Source: JADLHS01 sp964594985 | GTDB taxonomy: Bacteria; Verrucomicrobiota; Verrucomicrobiia; Limisphaerales; JADLHS01 | DNA: 64,000 bases | Direction of reading: 5' to 3' | NCBI GenBank assembly: GCA_964594985.1 | Contig: CAZQNQ010000009.1 | Coordinates: forward strand, 104,068 to 168,067 | Shown here: piece by piece, positions 43,311 through 52,179 of the stretch | Numbering within the stretch: position 1 is the first letter of the stretch | How the letters are laid out: each line of letters opens with the position of its first letter | Position numbers and translations under genes: made by a program | Notes under the pieces: model-generated | The model's database searches: none | Seen by the model: only the letters and a program-made list of their open reading frames with translations | Told to the model about the DNA's origin: nothing

Positions 43311-44914
43311 GCGAAACCCTCACCGCCCCCGTCGCCGCGCCCAATCGCGTCAACCAAGTCCCCATCACCGACGACGTGCTTAACGTCGCGGATTTCAACA
43401 GCCGCATCGTCGGCGCGTACAACGACGGCAGCGCCGAACTTGGCCTGCCTGCGGACAATTCCACGCTCCGCTCGTTCATCCCCGCCGGCACGGGCATTCT
43501 GCGCGACTTTTCATACATCGCGCCGGAGATTCCGCTGCTCAACAGCGAGAATTGCGTCGCGTGCATGGCGTGCGTCACCGAGTGTCCGGACACCGCCATC
43601 CTTGGCAAGGTCGTGCCCAAGGCGAAACTCGAGGAGGAACTCGCCAAAATCCCCGACGAAGCCGAGCGCGAGCATTATCGCAAGCAGTTCGGCAAGACGA
43701 CCAAGTTCTGGAACGTCTATGAAAAGAAGGGCGACGAGCCGGGTTACTTCGGCATTTTCATTGACCCGACCAAGTGCAAGGGCTGCGCCGAATGCGTGGA
43801 CGCCTGCGGCGATCACGATGCGCTCGTCATGCTCAAGAAGGACGACCGCACGTTGAAGCGGTATCAGCGCACATGGAATTTCTATACAAAGATGCCCGAG
43901 ACGCCGAAGAAGTTCATCAACGACAAAATGCTCGTGGACATGATGCTCGCCGAGCGTTCGTTGCTCTATGTCGGCGGCGCGGGTTCGTGCATGGGCTGCG
44001 GCGAAGGCACGGCGCTCCGCATGATGCTCGCGGCGACGGGTTTTGTTTACGGCAAGGAGAATATCGGCATCGTCAACTCGACCGGTTGCTCGACGGTTTA
44101 TGCCTCGACGTATCCTTACAATCCGTATCTCGTGCCGTGGACGAATTCGCTTTTCGAGAACGCGCCCGCTGACGCCATGGGCATTCGGGCGCGCTGGGAT
44201 CAGATGGGCTGGCACGACAAGCAACTCTGGGTCATCGGCGGCGACGGCGCGATGCTCGACATCGGTTTCCAAAGCCTGAGCCGCATGTTGGCCAGCGGCA
44301 TGAACATCAAGGTGCTCGTGCTCGACACGCAGGTTTATTCCAACACCGGCGGCCAATCCTCGACCGCGAGTTACATGGGGCAGAACACCAAGTTCAGCGT
44401 TCACGGCTCGGTGCTCAAAGGCAAGATCGAGCGGCGCAAGGAACTCGCGCAGATCTGCATGATGCACCCGAACACGTTCGTGGCGCAGACCAGTTGCGCG
44501 ATGTCGAATCATTTCTACAAATCCATTATCGCTGCCAACGAATACGACGGTCCGGCGGTGGTGAGTGTTTATACGACGTGCCAGCCCGAACACGGCGTCG
44601 GCGACAACATGGCGATGGAGCAAAGCAAACTCGCCGTGGACACGCGCACGTTCCCGGTGTTGATCTACGATCCGCGCAAAGGCGACAAGATCGCCCAACG
44701 CCTCAGCCTCCAGGGCAATCCGTCCGAGAAAACAGATTTCTTCATCGAGCCGAAGACGAACGAAGTCTATGACTTCATCCGCTTCGCCCGCACCGAAGGT
44801 CGCTTCTCGAAACATTTCGACAAGGACGGCAACCCGAGCGAGACGTTGATCAAAGCCAAGCAGGAACGCCTCGACAACTGGCGCACGTTGCAGGAACTGG
44901 CGGGGATTATTTGA
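43307..44914 (+). CDS. porB: Pyruvate:ferredoxin oxidoreductase, delta-beta fusion subunit
   Basis: 535-aa protein. Two 4Fe-4S binding sites are visible: ENCVACMACVTECPD and CKGCAECVDACG. The C-terminal beta part has the TPP loop GGDGAMLDIGFQSLSRM and the Cys-containing GSCMGCGEGTALRMML. It passes electrons from the TPP site to ferredoxin, in complex with porA. The 31-aa ORF overlaps its start. Its last 18 bp are repeated downstream at 46929, which matters for the history of the RAYT locus. Confidence 0.93.
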   Translation: MSETLTAPVAAPNRVNQVPITDDVLNVADFNSRIVGAYNDGSAELGLPADNSTLRSFIPAGTGILRDFSYIAPEIPLLNSENCVACMACVTECPDTAILGKVVPKAKLEEELAKIPDEAEREHYRKQFGKTTKFWNVYEKKGDEPGYFGIFIDPTKCKGCAECVDACGDHDALVMLKKDDRTLKRYQRTWNFYTKMPETPKKFINDKMLVDMMLAERSLLYVGGAGSCMGCGEGTALRMMLAATGFVYGKENIGIVNSTGCSTVYASTYPYNPYLVPWTNSLFENAPADAMGIRARWDQMGWHDKQLWVIGGDGAMLDIGFQSLSRMLASGMNIKVLVLDTQVYSNTGGQSSTASYMGQNTKFSVHGSVLKGKIERRKELAQICMMHPNTFVAQTSCAMSNHFYKSIIAANEYDGPAVVSVYTTCQPEHGVGDNMAMEQSKLAVDTRTFPVLIYDPRKGDKIAQRLSLQGNPSEKTDFFIEPKTNEVYDFIRFARTEGRFSKHFDKDGNPSETLIKAKQERLDNWRTLQELAGII

Positions 44915-44919
44915 TGGCT

Positions 44920-45009
44920 GTGGCTGCGTTCGTGAGAACGCGGCTGACTGTTCTGCCGCCCAAGCGAGCTAAGAATTATTTTTTGCCGCACTCTCACGAG
45001 TGCAGCCAC
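44920..45009. repeat. REPIN 1 (REP doublet)
   Basis: GTGGCTGCGTTCGTGAGAAC at 44920-44947 and its inverted partner at 44986-45009 surround 38 bp. Each unit is a short imperfect hairpin; together they form a larger one. It sits 5 bp after the porB stop and 4 bp from the end of the RAYT remnant. Confidence 0.85.
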
Positions 45010-45013
45010 AGAT

Positions 45014-45631
45014 TCAGGGCTTCCTCACCGGCTCAGTCGGTGTCGGCTCACGCTGTTTGTAGTAAAGCTTCCAAAACAGTTCCCAATAGTCTTCCTGCAT
45101 CGGATGCAAATCAGGGTAGCCCGGAACAACTGCACCACTGAAGCGCTAGGCGCGTTCCTTCTCCACAAGTTTCGCCCGCACCGGATTGGCCAGGATGTAG
45201 AAACACACACTGGCGAACGCTCCCCGCTTCCGCTCTTCCTCCCGCAACACATGATCATGCGCCTGCGGCTGGAGTTTCCACTCACCCTGTGGCTGCGCTC
45301 GTGAGAGCGCGGCTAATTTCTGGAGTGGTTCACCCGCCAGCAACCGATTCAGATGCAACCGCAGAAACTTAACGGCATTGAGTTGATCGCTTGCAACATC
45401 AAGACCCGGAAACATCAAGTGCAGATGGCCCGGCATGAGGCAATAAGTCGGACATGCCAGCCTTTCCCGGACACACGCATGAAGCAGAGCCTCGCGAAAC
45501 CCGCCATGAAACCGGTCATCAAGCCAGCCGGGTGTTGAAGGCTCGATCCGCATGGTCCAGTGGACGGCGGCGAAGGCTTGATAGTGTGGACGCTCAAGAC
45601 GGGTGAGGTGATGAAGGTCTGGGTTGCTCAC
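45014..45631 (-). pseudogene. REP-associated tyrosine transposase (RAYT), interrupted by an amber codon
   Basis: Reading from the ATG at 45631 the protein shows the HUH motif CLMPGHLHLMF and the catalytic-Tyr motif FYILANPVRAKLVE. The frame stops at a TAG (45146-45148) after 161 residues. Without it the same frame continues for about 43 residues with FSGAVVPGYPDLHP and FWKLYYKQ, a typical RAYT C-terminus, up to a TGA at 45014-45016. The TAG sits where relatives usually have a Trp before the FSG motif, so a TGG to TAG change is the simplest explanation. The truncated form may be inactive. One REP (45289-45314) lies inside the coding part and is read in frame. REPINs flank both ends. Confidence 0.8.
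45289..45314 (+). repeat. REP unit inside the RAYT gene
   Basis: GTGGCTGCGCTCGTGAGAGC with the same architecture as the flanking REPs. In the gene's frame it encodes ALSRAQPQ, so the transposase carries its own substrate-like repeat. Confidence 0.75.
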
Positions 45632-45691
45632 GGCCCAGAAACTATTCCGCGTCCGGGGAAAAGTCAGCCGGATTGTGTGGCGTTGGAATGT

Positions 45692-45764
45692 GTGGCTGTG
45701 CTCATCCGAGCACGGCTGACTGAAGGGGAGGTGTGGTTTGCCGCGTTCTCACGAACGCAGCCAC
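45692..45764. repeat. REPIN 2 (REP doublet)
   Basis: GTGGCTGTGCTCATCCGAGC at 45692-45719 and CCGCGTTCTCACGAACGCAG at 45741-45764 form an inverted pair. It lies 60 bp upstream of the RAYT start and 10 bp from the end of the VanY-like gene. Confidence 0.85.
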
Positions 45765-45773
45765 GATCCTTCT

Positions 45774-46790
45774 TCAAGGCTCATAAACGATGATCTCCCG
45801 CTCCGGTGCGCCACCGGGAAAATCAGCCCAGTAAACGTCGCGAAAGCCCGGCGGATTGTATTCCCAATGCCACGGTTCGTTCTGGTAGGGATACCAGCCG
45901 AATTCCTCGCCGCGCAGCAGCAGCCATTTGTGCACGGGCGATTCGCGCATGCGCACGACTTCCGCCATCGGGCGCGTGGTGGTTTCGTCGAGCTTTAGAT
46001 CGCCGTGACTCAGTTTGAAATCAATCGCGAGGCCAAGCGAATGGGAGGAGAAACTTGCGACGGCGTTGGGATTGCCGGCCCGGGCGGCGTTCCTCTGGGC
46101 AACCTGCGGATTCCGGTGTGACGAGAGAATGATCAGGTCCACGCCATCGGCCTTGGCCTGTTCACGCATGAGCACGAATGAATCGAGCGCGTGGCGATTG
46201 AGCTTCCAGCGCTCCTGTTGAGGAACAGTTACCCACTGGTTGGTGATGTAATCCCAAGCCGCTTCGGTGGCTTCGGCGCGCAAGACGACCGCATCGCGCG
46301 TGCTGTTGGCCCGGCGTTCCGGGCGCACCAGATCAAGCGTGTCCACCATCACATCGGCGAACTGTTCGTTGGGACCTTCAGCGCCGCCGGGGAAATCATT
46401 CTCCTGCCAGTCAAACGCGCGAAAATGTTTGCTCAATTCAGGACCGAGGATGTCGAGGCCGGATATCTTTGGGTCATGGATAAATTCTAGTTCGAGGGCG
46501 CGGAGCAAAGCGTGTTTGGATTCACAGGTGTCTTCGGCCAGCGCCCGTTCGAAGGCGGTATTCACTTCTGTGTCCTGGCCGCGGTCTTTGAGCGTTGCCC
46601 AGATGTAATTTGCCGGCAGGCGGGAAGCGCCGGTTGCTGCCAGGTTGGCCGTCGCCCCGATCAGACTCATCGGTGTCTGGGGCTTTGTTGTTGTGAGAGG
46701 GTCGGCGGGGGACGGTTTAGAAGTCGCGCAGCCGTTGAAAAGCAGTACGCTGCCGGGAAACAGCCATAAAAGCAGGAGAGGCATTTTCAT
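45774..46790 (-). CDS. VanY-like D,D-carboxypeptidase lipoprotein (peptidase M15B)
   Basis: 338-aa predicted lipoprotein; start ATG 46790 gives a signal peptide with lipobox LFNGC (Cys about 21). The zinc-peptidase motifs are present: SFSSHSLGLAIDF (His and Asp ligands) and EPWHWEYNP (catalytic and third zinc residues). Family members trim D-Ala from cell-wall stem peptides; a role in wall recycling or hydrolysis is inferred. The gene lies between REPIN 2 and REPIN 3, and the whole block appears inserted beside porB. Confidence 0.88.
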   Translation of the reverse strand: MKMPLLLLWLFPGSVLLFNGCATSKPSPADPLTTTKPQTPMSLIGATANLAATGASRLPANYIWATLKDRGQDTEVNTAFERALAEDTCESKHALLRALELEFIHDPKISGLDILGPELSKHFRAFDWQENDFPGGAEGPNEQFADVMVDTLDLVRPERRANSTRDAVVLRAEATEAAWDYITNQWVTVPQQERWKLNRHALDSFVLMREQAKADGVDLIILSSHRNPQVAQRNAARAGNPNAVASFSSHSLGLAIDFKLSHGDLKLDETTTRPMAEVVRMRESPVHKWLLLRGEEFGWYPYQNEPWHWEYNPPGFRDVYWADFPGGAPEREIIVYEP

Positions 46791-46928
46791 CACGTTGTGT
46801 TCTTTATCATCATTGCCCTCCGGGAAAGCAACTGGCGTTTCGCACATATTCATAGGTAGCGGGATGATTTCGGAAGAGTGAAGCGGGGCTTTCGGGTGCG
46901 AACGACCACTCACTGAGTCGCGGGCCGG

Positions 46929-46946
46929 CTGGCGGGGATTATTTGA
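46929..46946. repeat. 18-bp copy of the porB 3' end
   Basis: CTGGCGGGGATTATTTGA is identical to 44897-44914, which includes the porB stop codon. A REPIN follows each copy, so a segment of porB tail plus REP was duplicated. Confidence 0.8.
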
Positions 46947-46954
46947 AACTGAGC

Positions 46955-47014
46955 GTGGCTGCGTGAGAACGCCGCTGATTTAACCTTGTGCCGCGTTCTC
47001 ACGAACGCAGCCAC
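46955..47014. repeat. REPIN 3 (REP doublet)
   Basis: A shortened unit at 46955-46978 (GTGGCTGCGTGAGAACGCCG, lacking 4 bp of the stem) is paired with CCGCGTTCTCACGAACGCAG at 46991-47014. It is adjacent to the end of the DAHP synthase gene. Confidence 0.8.
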
Positions 47015-47021
47015 GGCTTTG

Positions 47022-48092
47022 TCACGCCACTGCTGCTGCTGCGACCTTCCCGGCGAGCTGCTCATGGCCCCAGCGCAACATGCGTTCGGTGGTCTCCCAA
47101 TTCACGCACGCGTCGGTGATGCTGACGCCGTATTGCAGCTCGTTCGCCGGTTTGGGGAACGGTTGATTGCCCTCGTGCAAGTGGCTCTCGACCATCATGC
47201 CGATGACGGACTTCGTGCCGCCGACGCGTTGTTCGATCACGCTGTGCCACACGTCTTCCTGCCGTGCGTGTTTCTTTTCCGAGTTCGCATGGCTGCAATC
47301 CACCATCATCACGGGAGGTAGCTTGTGTTTGATCAAGGTCGCCTCCGCATCCGCAATGCTGGCGGCGTCGTAATTGGTCCGCGCCCGCCCACCGCGCAAG
47401 ACGACGTGGCCGTCGGGATTGCCGCTGGTGCGCACGACGCTCGTCGCGCCGTCCTGATCCATGCCGAGAAAACTGTGGCGATGTCGCGCGGCGCCCATCG
47501 CATCAATCGCGACCTGCAGGCTGCCGTCGGTGGCGTTCTTGAATCCGACCGGCATCGAAAGGCCGCTGGCCATCTCGCGATGCGTCTGGGATTCCGTGGT
47601 GCGCGCGCCGATGGCGGCCCAACTGATCAGGTCCGCGATGTATTGCGGCACGATGGGATCGAGAAACTCCGTGGCGGCCGGCAGCCCCATGCCGGTGATC
47701 TGCACCAGCAATTTTCGCGCGATCTTGAGACCTTCCTCGATGTTCTCCGAACCGTCGAGGTGTGGGTCGTTGATCAAGCCTTTCCAGCCGATGGTCGTGC
47801 GGGGCTTTTCAAAATAGACGCGCATGACGATCTCCATGCGATCAGCGAGTTCCTGCCGCAAGGTATTGAGGCGTTTGGCGTATTCCAGTGCGCCCTTTTG
47901 TTCGTGGATGGAGCACGGGCCGACAACGACCAGCAGGCGCGGGTCTTCCTGGCTGAGGATGCGGATAATGCGTTCGCGGCTCATCGCGACGGTGGCGATG
48001 GCTTCGGGCGTGGCGGGAAACGCCGCCTTCACCACGTTGGGTGACGACAGGCGGACGATTTCGCGAACGTGTAAATCTTGCGTCTTGAACAT
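47022..48092 (-). CDS. aroF: 3-deoxy-7-phosphoheptulonate (DAHP) synthase, class I
   Basis: 356-aa enzyme joining PEP and erythrose 4-phosphate, first step of the shikimate pathway. Start ATG 48092 (MFKTQDLHVREI); the frame is open for 25 residues more upstream. Motifs VVGPCSIHEQKGALEYA, VYFEKPRTTIGWKG, GARTTESQTHREMASG, SGNPDGHVVLRGG and MMVDCSHANSEKKH place it in the class I-alpha group with an N-terminal extension that usually carries aromatic amino acid feedback. Which amino acid inhibits it is not clear. Its end is next to REPIN 3. Confidence 0.95.
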   Translation of the reverse strand: MFKTQDLHVREIVRLSSPNVVKAAFPATPEAIATVAMSRERIIRILSQEDPRLLVVVGPCSIHEQKGALEYAKRLNTLRQELADRMEIVMRVYFEKPRTTIGWKGLINDPHLDGSENIEEGLKIARKLLVQITGMGLPAATEFLDPIVPQYIADLISWAAIGARTTESQTHREMASGLSMPVGFKNATDGSLQVAIDAMGAARHRHSFLGMDQDGATSVVRTSGNPDGHVVLRGGRARTNYDAASIADAEATLIKHKLPPVMMVDCSHANSEKKHARQEDVWHSVIEQRVGGTKSVIGMMVESHLHEGNQPFPKPANELQYGVSITDACVNWETTERMLRWGHEQLAGKVAAAAVA

Positions 48093-48216
48093 GGCGGCCA
48101 AGTATAGCGGGAAACCGGGCGGGAAAAAGCAATTTAAGCGGAAGGGCGGGGCGGAGTTGAATGTCACTTAATTTTGCAGCCTATCTCTATATTAGGCGGC
48201 GAATGGTTCATGGCGA

Positions 48217-48370
48217 CAGCACCGTAGGTGCGGAATCTTTGTAGCACACAAACCAAATCCATCTCAAGCCCCAGCGGGGCGGCATATCAATCCCAAGATG
48301 ATGTCGCTCCTATCGGAGCTACCCATCACCGGCCCGTGTTCTACAAATAGGTCGCGCCTCTGGCGCTTCC
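48217..48370. repeat. Array of four short palindromes
   Basis: CGTAGGTGCGG-type, CCCCAGCGGGG, GCTCCTATCGGAGC and GCGCCTCTGGCGC follow one another at roughly 30-50 bp spacing, in the 357-bp region between the divergent aroF and pyc genes. Similar modular palindrome strings occur widely in related phyla. No ORF is present; promoters for both genes must lie nearby. Confidence 0.65.
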
Positions 48371-48449
48371 CGCTTCCGTTTGCTGTCCTCTGCCATTCCA
48401 AGATTGCCTGTCGGGCGCAAATCCAGTTTCATCTGGCCTGTTTTTAATT

Positions 48450-51400
48450 ATGAGTTCCACCGCTTCAACCAACCCGCCCCGCCAGCGCAAATTGCTCGTC
48501 GCCAATCGCAGTGAAATTGCCATCCGCGTCTTCCGCGCGGCCACTGAACTCGGCCTGCGCACCGTCGCGATTTACGCGCAGGAAGATCGCCTCGCGATTC
48601 ATCGGTTCAAGGCGGACGAGGCTTATGTCGTTGGCGAAGGCAAAGGGCCGGTCGGCGCGTATCTGGATATTCCCAGCATCGTCACGCTGGCGAAAGAGAA
48701 GGGCGTGGATTTCATCCATCCTGGGTATGGATTTCTGTCGGAGAACGCCGAATTCGCCAAGGCGTGCGCCGAGGCGGGCATCACGTTTGTCGGGCCGCGC
48801 GTGGAATTGCTGCGCATGATGGGCGACAAAACCGCCGCCCGCGCGCTTGCGCAAAAAGTCGGCGTGCCCACGTTGCCGGGAACGGAGGACCCGATTGAAG
48901 ATCGCGCCGCCGCGCTCAAGACGGCGAAGGAAATTGGTTTCCCGCTCATCATCAAAGCGGCGTTCGGCGGCGGCGGTCGGGGCATGCGCGTGGTGCACAA
49001 GCCGGGCGATCTCGCGGACTTGCTCGATGAAGCGCAGGGCGAAGCGGGTCGCGCGTTTGGCAATCCGGCGGTGTTTCTCGAACGCTATATTCCGCGCGCG
49101 AAGCACATCGAAGTGCAAATTCTCGGCGACAAACACGGCAACGTCGTTCACCTGCACGAGCGCGATTGTTCGGTCCAACGGCGACACCAGAAGGTCATCG
49201 AGATCGCGCCGAGCGTGGAGTTGGATGAGAAAGTGCGCGCAGAACTGTGCGAGGCGGCGGTGAAATTGTGCAAAGAGATCAGCTACGATAACGCGGGCAC
49301 GGTGGAGTTCCTTTACGATCAGGACACCAAGGAATGGTTCTTCATCGAGATGAATCCACGCATCCAGGTGGAGCACACGGTCACGGAAGTCATCACCGGC
49401 GTGGACCTGGTGCGTTCGCAGATTTTGATCGCGGACGGCCAACGGATGCATGGCAAGGAGGTTGGCATCCCGGCGCAGAACGACATCCGCCGCAGCGGTT
49501 ACGCGGTGCAATGCCGCATCACCACGGAAGACCCGGAGAATAAATTCCAGCCCGACTACGGCCGCATCCTGACGTATCGCTCGGCGGGTGGGTTTGGGGT
49601 GCGGCTGGATGGCGGCATGGGTTATGGCGGCGCGGTCATCACGCCGTTTTATGATTCGTTGCTCGTGAAGCTCACGGTGAGCGGGCCGACGTTTGACGCG
49701 GCGTTGCAGCGCATGGATCGGGCGTTGCGCGAGTTCCGCATCCGCGGCGTCAAGACGAACATCCCGTTCCTCGAAAACGTCATCCACAACGACACGTTCA
49801 AGCGCGGGCAGGCTTCGACGACGTTGATTGATACGACGCCGGAGTTGTTCAAGCTCAAGCCCAAGCGCGACCGGGCGACCAAGCTGTTGACCTTCATCGC
49901 CGACGTGACGGTGAACGGCAACCCGCACGCGAAGGGTTATGTGCCGAAGGAGATTTTGACCGCCGCGCGCGTTCCCGCTTTTGATCACAGGCAAACGCCA
50001 GCGCCGGGCACGCGGCAATTGTTGCTGGAGCTGGGGCCGAAGAAATTCGCCGCGTGGACGCTCAAGCAAAAGCAATTGCTCGTCACCGACACGACCTTCC
50101 GCGATGCGCATCAATCACTGTTTGCGACGCGTTTGCGTGGCTACGACATGCTCGCGGTGGCGGATGCGGTGGCGCGGCGCACGCCGAATCTGTACTCGAT
50201 GGAGATGTGGGGCGGCGCGACGTTCGATACAGCGCTGCGTTTCCTGCATGAAGACCCGTGGATGCGGTTGCGGGCGTTGCGCGCGCGCATCCCGAACATC
50301 TGTTTCCAGATGTTGTTCCGCGGCTCAAACGCGGTCGGTTACTCGAATTATCCCGACAACGCCGTGGCCGGCTTCGTGAAGCACGCGGCGGGGGCGGGCA
50401 TGGATATTTTCCGCATCTTTGATTCGCTCAATTACCTGCCGAACCTCAAGGTGGCGATGGAGGCGGTGAACGAAACGCACGCGATCTGCGAAGGCGCGAT
50501 CTGTTACACCGGCAACATTCTCGATCCGAAGCGCGCGAAGTATTCGCTCAAGTATTACGTCAAGCTCGCGAAGGAATTGGAGAAGATGGGCGCGCATGTT
50601 CTTGCCATCAAAGACATGGCGGGCCTGTGCAAGCCGGCGGCGGCGAGCGTGTTGGTGAAGGCGTTGAAGGAAGCGATCGGCATCCCGATCCATTTCCACA
50701 CGCACGATACCAGTGGCATCGCGGCGGCGAGCGTGTTGAGCGCGGCGGAGGCGGGTGTGGACATCGTGGACCTGGCGAATGCGTCCATGAGCGGTTCGAC
50801 GAGCCAGCCGAACATGAACTCCGTGGTGGCGGCGCTGCAATTCACCAAACGCGATACGAAGCTGGATTTGGATTCGCTCAATGAGTTCGCGGATTACTGG
50901 GAGCAGGTGCGCACCTATTATGCGCCGTTCGACACGTCGCCCAAAGCGGGCAGCGCGGAAGTTTATCTGCACGAGATGCCGGGCGGACAGTTCACGAATC
51001 TCAAAGAACAAGCTGCGGCGATGGGACTCGCGAGCCGTTGGCCGGAGATTGCGCGCACGTACGCCGAGGTGAACCAACTCTTCGGCGACATCGTGAAAGT
51101 GACGCCGAGCAGCAAGGTGGTTGGCGATATGACAATGTTCCTCGTCACGCGCGGCATCAAGCCCGCCGACGTGTTGAATCTCGAACCCGGCAGTGTGCCG
51201 TTCCCCGAATCGGTGATTGATATGTTGAGCGGCGGGCTGGGGCAACCGATGGGCGGTTGGCCGAAGAAAGTGCAGCAAGTCGTGCTCGGCGATCGCAAGC
51301 CGATCAAAGGTCGTCCGGGCGCGGAATTGAAGCCGTTGAACTTCAAAAAGATTGCGGAGGAACTCACGCCCAAGCTCAAACGCGAGGTGACGCTGGACGA

Positions 51401-51926
51401 TGTTTTCAGTCACGTCATGTATCCCGAGGTGTTCGCCGACTATGTGAAGAAGGTGAATGCGAACGGTGATTTGTCCGTGCTGCCGACGCCGGCGTTTTTC
51501 TACGGCATGAAGCCCGGGCAGGAAGCGGCCATCGAGATCGAGCCAGGCAAGACGTTGTTCATCCGCATGGTGAACGTGGGCGCGGTGGATGCCGAAGGGA
51601 GGCGTAACGTGAACTTCGAATTGAACGGCATGACGCGCCAGTTGTCCATCGTGGACAAATCGGTGAAACCCACGGTGAAGGCGCGCGTGAAGGCCGATCC
51701 CGCCAAGGCGAACGAAGTCGGCGCACCGATCCCCGGTCTCGTCACGGCGCTTTCGGTCAGTGTCGGGGCGAAGGTCGCGAAGGGCGACAAGCTTGTGACG
51801 CTCGAAGCGATGAAGATGCAGACGACCATCTACGCGCCGTGCGATGGTGTGGTGGGTGAATTGGCGGTGCATATCGGCGAGGCGGTCGAGAGCAAGGATC
51901 TGTTGTTGAAGTTGCGGGAGAGTTGA
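48450..51926 (+). CDS. pyc: Pyruvate carboxylase
   Basis: 1158-aa biotin enzyme making oxaloacetate from pyruvate, bicarbonate and ATP. Domains in order: biotin carboxylase (KLLVANRSEIAIRVFRAA, FGGGGRGMRVV, EMNPRIQVEHTVTEV), carboxyltransferase (TDTTFRDAHQSLFATR, IKDMAGLCKP, HTHDTSGIAAAS), and a C-terminal biotin carrier domain with EAMKMQTT. Single-chain architecture and length are typical. The start GAG/ATG context is ordinary. It supplies anaplerotic oxaloacetate next to acs and por metabolism. Confidence 0.97.
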   Translation: MSSTASTNPPRQRKLLVANRSEIAIRVFRAATELGLRTVAIYAQEDRLAIHRFKADEAYVVGEGKGPVGAYLDIPSIVTLAKEKGVDFIHPGYGFLSENAEFAKACAEAGITFVGPRVELLRMMGDKTAARALAQKVGVPTLPGTEDPIEDRAAALKTAKEIGFPLIIKAAFGGGGRGMRVVHKPGDLADLLDEAQGEAGRAFGNPAVFLERYIPRAKHIEVQILGDKHGNVVHLHERDCSVQRRHQKVIEIAPSVELDEKVRAELCEAAVKLCKEISYDNAGTVEFLYDQDTKEWFFIEMNPRIQVEHTVTEVITGVDLVRSQILIADGQRMHGKEVGIPAQNDIRRSGYAVQCRITTEDPENKFQPDYGRILTYRSAGGFGVRLDGGMGYGGAVITPFYDSLLVKLTVSGPTFDAALQRMDRALREFRIRGVKTNIPFLENVIHNDTFKRGQASTTLIDTTPELFKLKPKRDRATKLLTFIADVTVNGNPHAKGYVPKEILTAARVPAFDHRQTPAPGTRQLLLELGPKKFAAWTLKQKQLLVTDTTFRDAHQSLFATRLRGYDMLAVADAVARRTPNLYSMEMWGGATFDTALRFLHEDPWMRLRALRARIPNICFQMLFRGSNAVGYSNYPDNAVAGFVKHAAGAGMDIFRIFDSLNYLPNLKVAMEAVNETHAICEGAICYTGNILDPKRAKYSLKYYVKLAKELEKMGAHVLAIKDMAGLCKPAAASVLVKALKEAIGIPIHFHTHDTSGIAAASVLSAAEAGVDIVDLANASMSGSTSQPNMNSVVAALQFTKRDTKLDLDSLNEFADYWEQVRTYYAPFDTSPKAGSAEVYLHEMPGGQFTNLKEQAAAMGLASRWPEIARTYAEVNQLFGDIVKVTPSSKVVGDMTMFLVTRGIKPADVLNLEPGSVPFPESVIDMLSGGLGQPMGGWPKKVQQVVLGDRKPIKGRPGAELKPLNFKKIAEELTPKLKREVTLDDVFSHVMYPEVFADYVKKVNANGDLSVLPTPAFFYGMKPGQEAAIEIEPGKTLFIRMVNVGAVDAEGRRNVNFELNGMTRQLSIVDKSVKPTVKARVKADPAKANEVGAPIPGLVTALSVSVGAKVAKGDKLVTLEAMKMQTTIYAPCDGVVGELAVHIGEAVESKDLLLKLRES

Positions 51927-51981
51927 GGCGGTGTTAGAGCGTATCCCAAAATGAAGGTTGAAACCCTCCGCCATGCGAAAT

Positions 51982-52080
51982 GCCCCTCACCCATCCCTCT
52001 CCCCATCCGATGCGGAGAGGGTGGCCGCTAGGCCGGGTGAGGGGATTTCGTTGCCGCCATTCTTTTTGCGAACTGTTCTA
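51982..52080 (+). repeat. Family-2 palindrome with GCGAACTGTTCTA tail, copy 3
   Basis: CCCTCTCCCCATCCGATGCG diverges by two changes from the perfect palindrome, then GGCCGGGTGAGGGG and TTTTTGCGAACTGTTCTA as in copy 1. Confidence 0.8.
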
Positions 52081-52102
52081 AATGCCAGTCGGTCTGGTCT
52101 GT

Positions 52103-52179
52103 CTCTTAATCGTAATCTTTTTCTTAATCTCCGGTTTCGGTCATTGGGGGAGGATTAAGAAAAAGATTAAGATTAAGAG
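52103..52179. repeat. CTTAATC inverted repeat (family 4), copy 2
   Basis: CTCTTAATCGTAATCTTTTT at the left and the inverted AAGATTAAGATTAAGAG at the right. Longer relative of 2443-2490. Confidence 0.7.

Noticed and set aside
48465..51974. Two long minus-strand ORFs (549 codons each) opposite pyc
   Set aside because: Arg/His-rich shadow frames of a clearly conserved carboxylase, with no recognisable domain.
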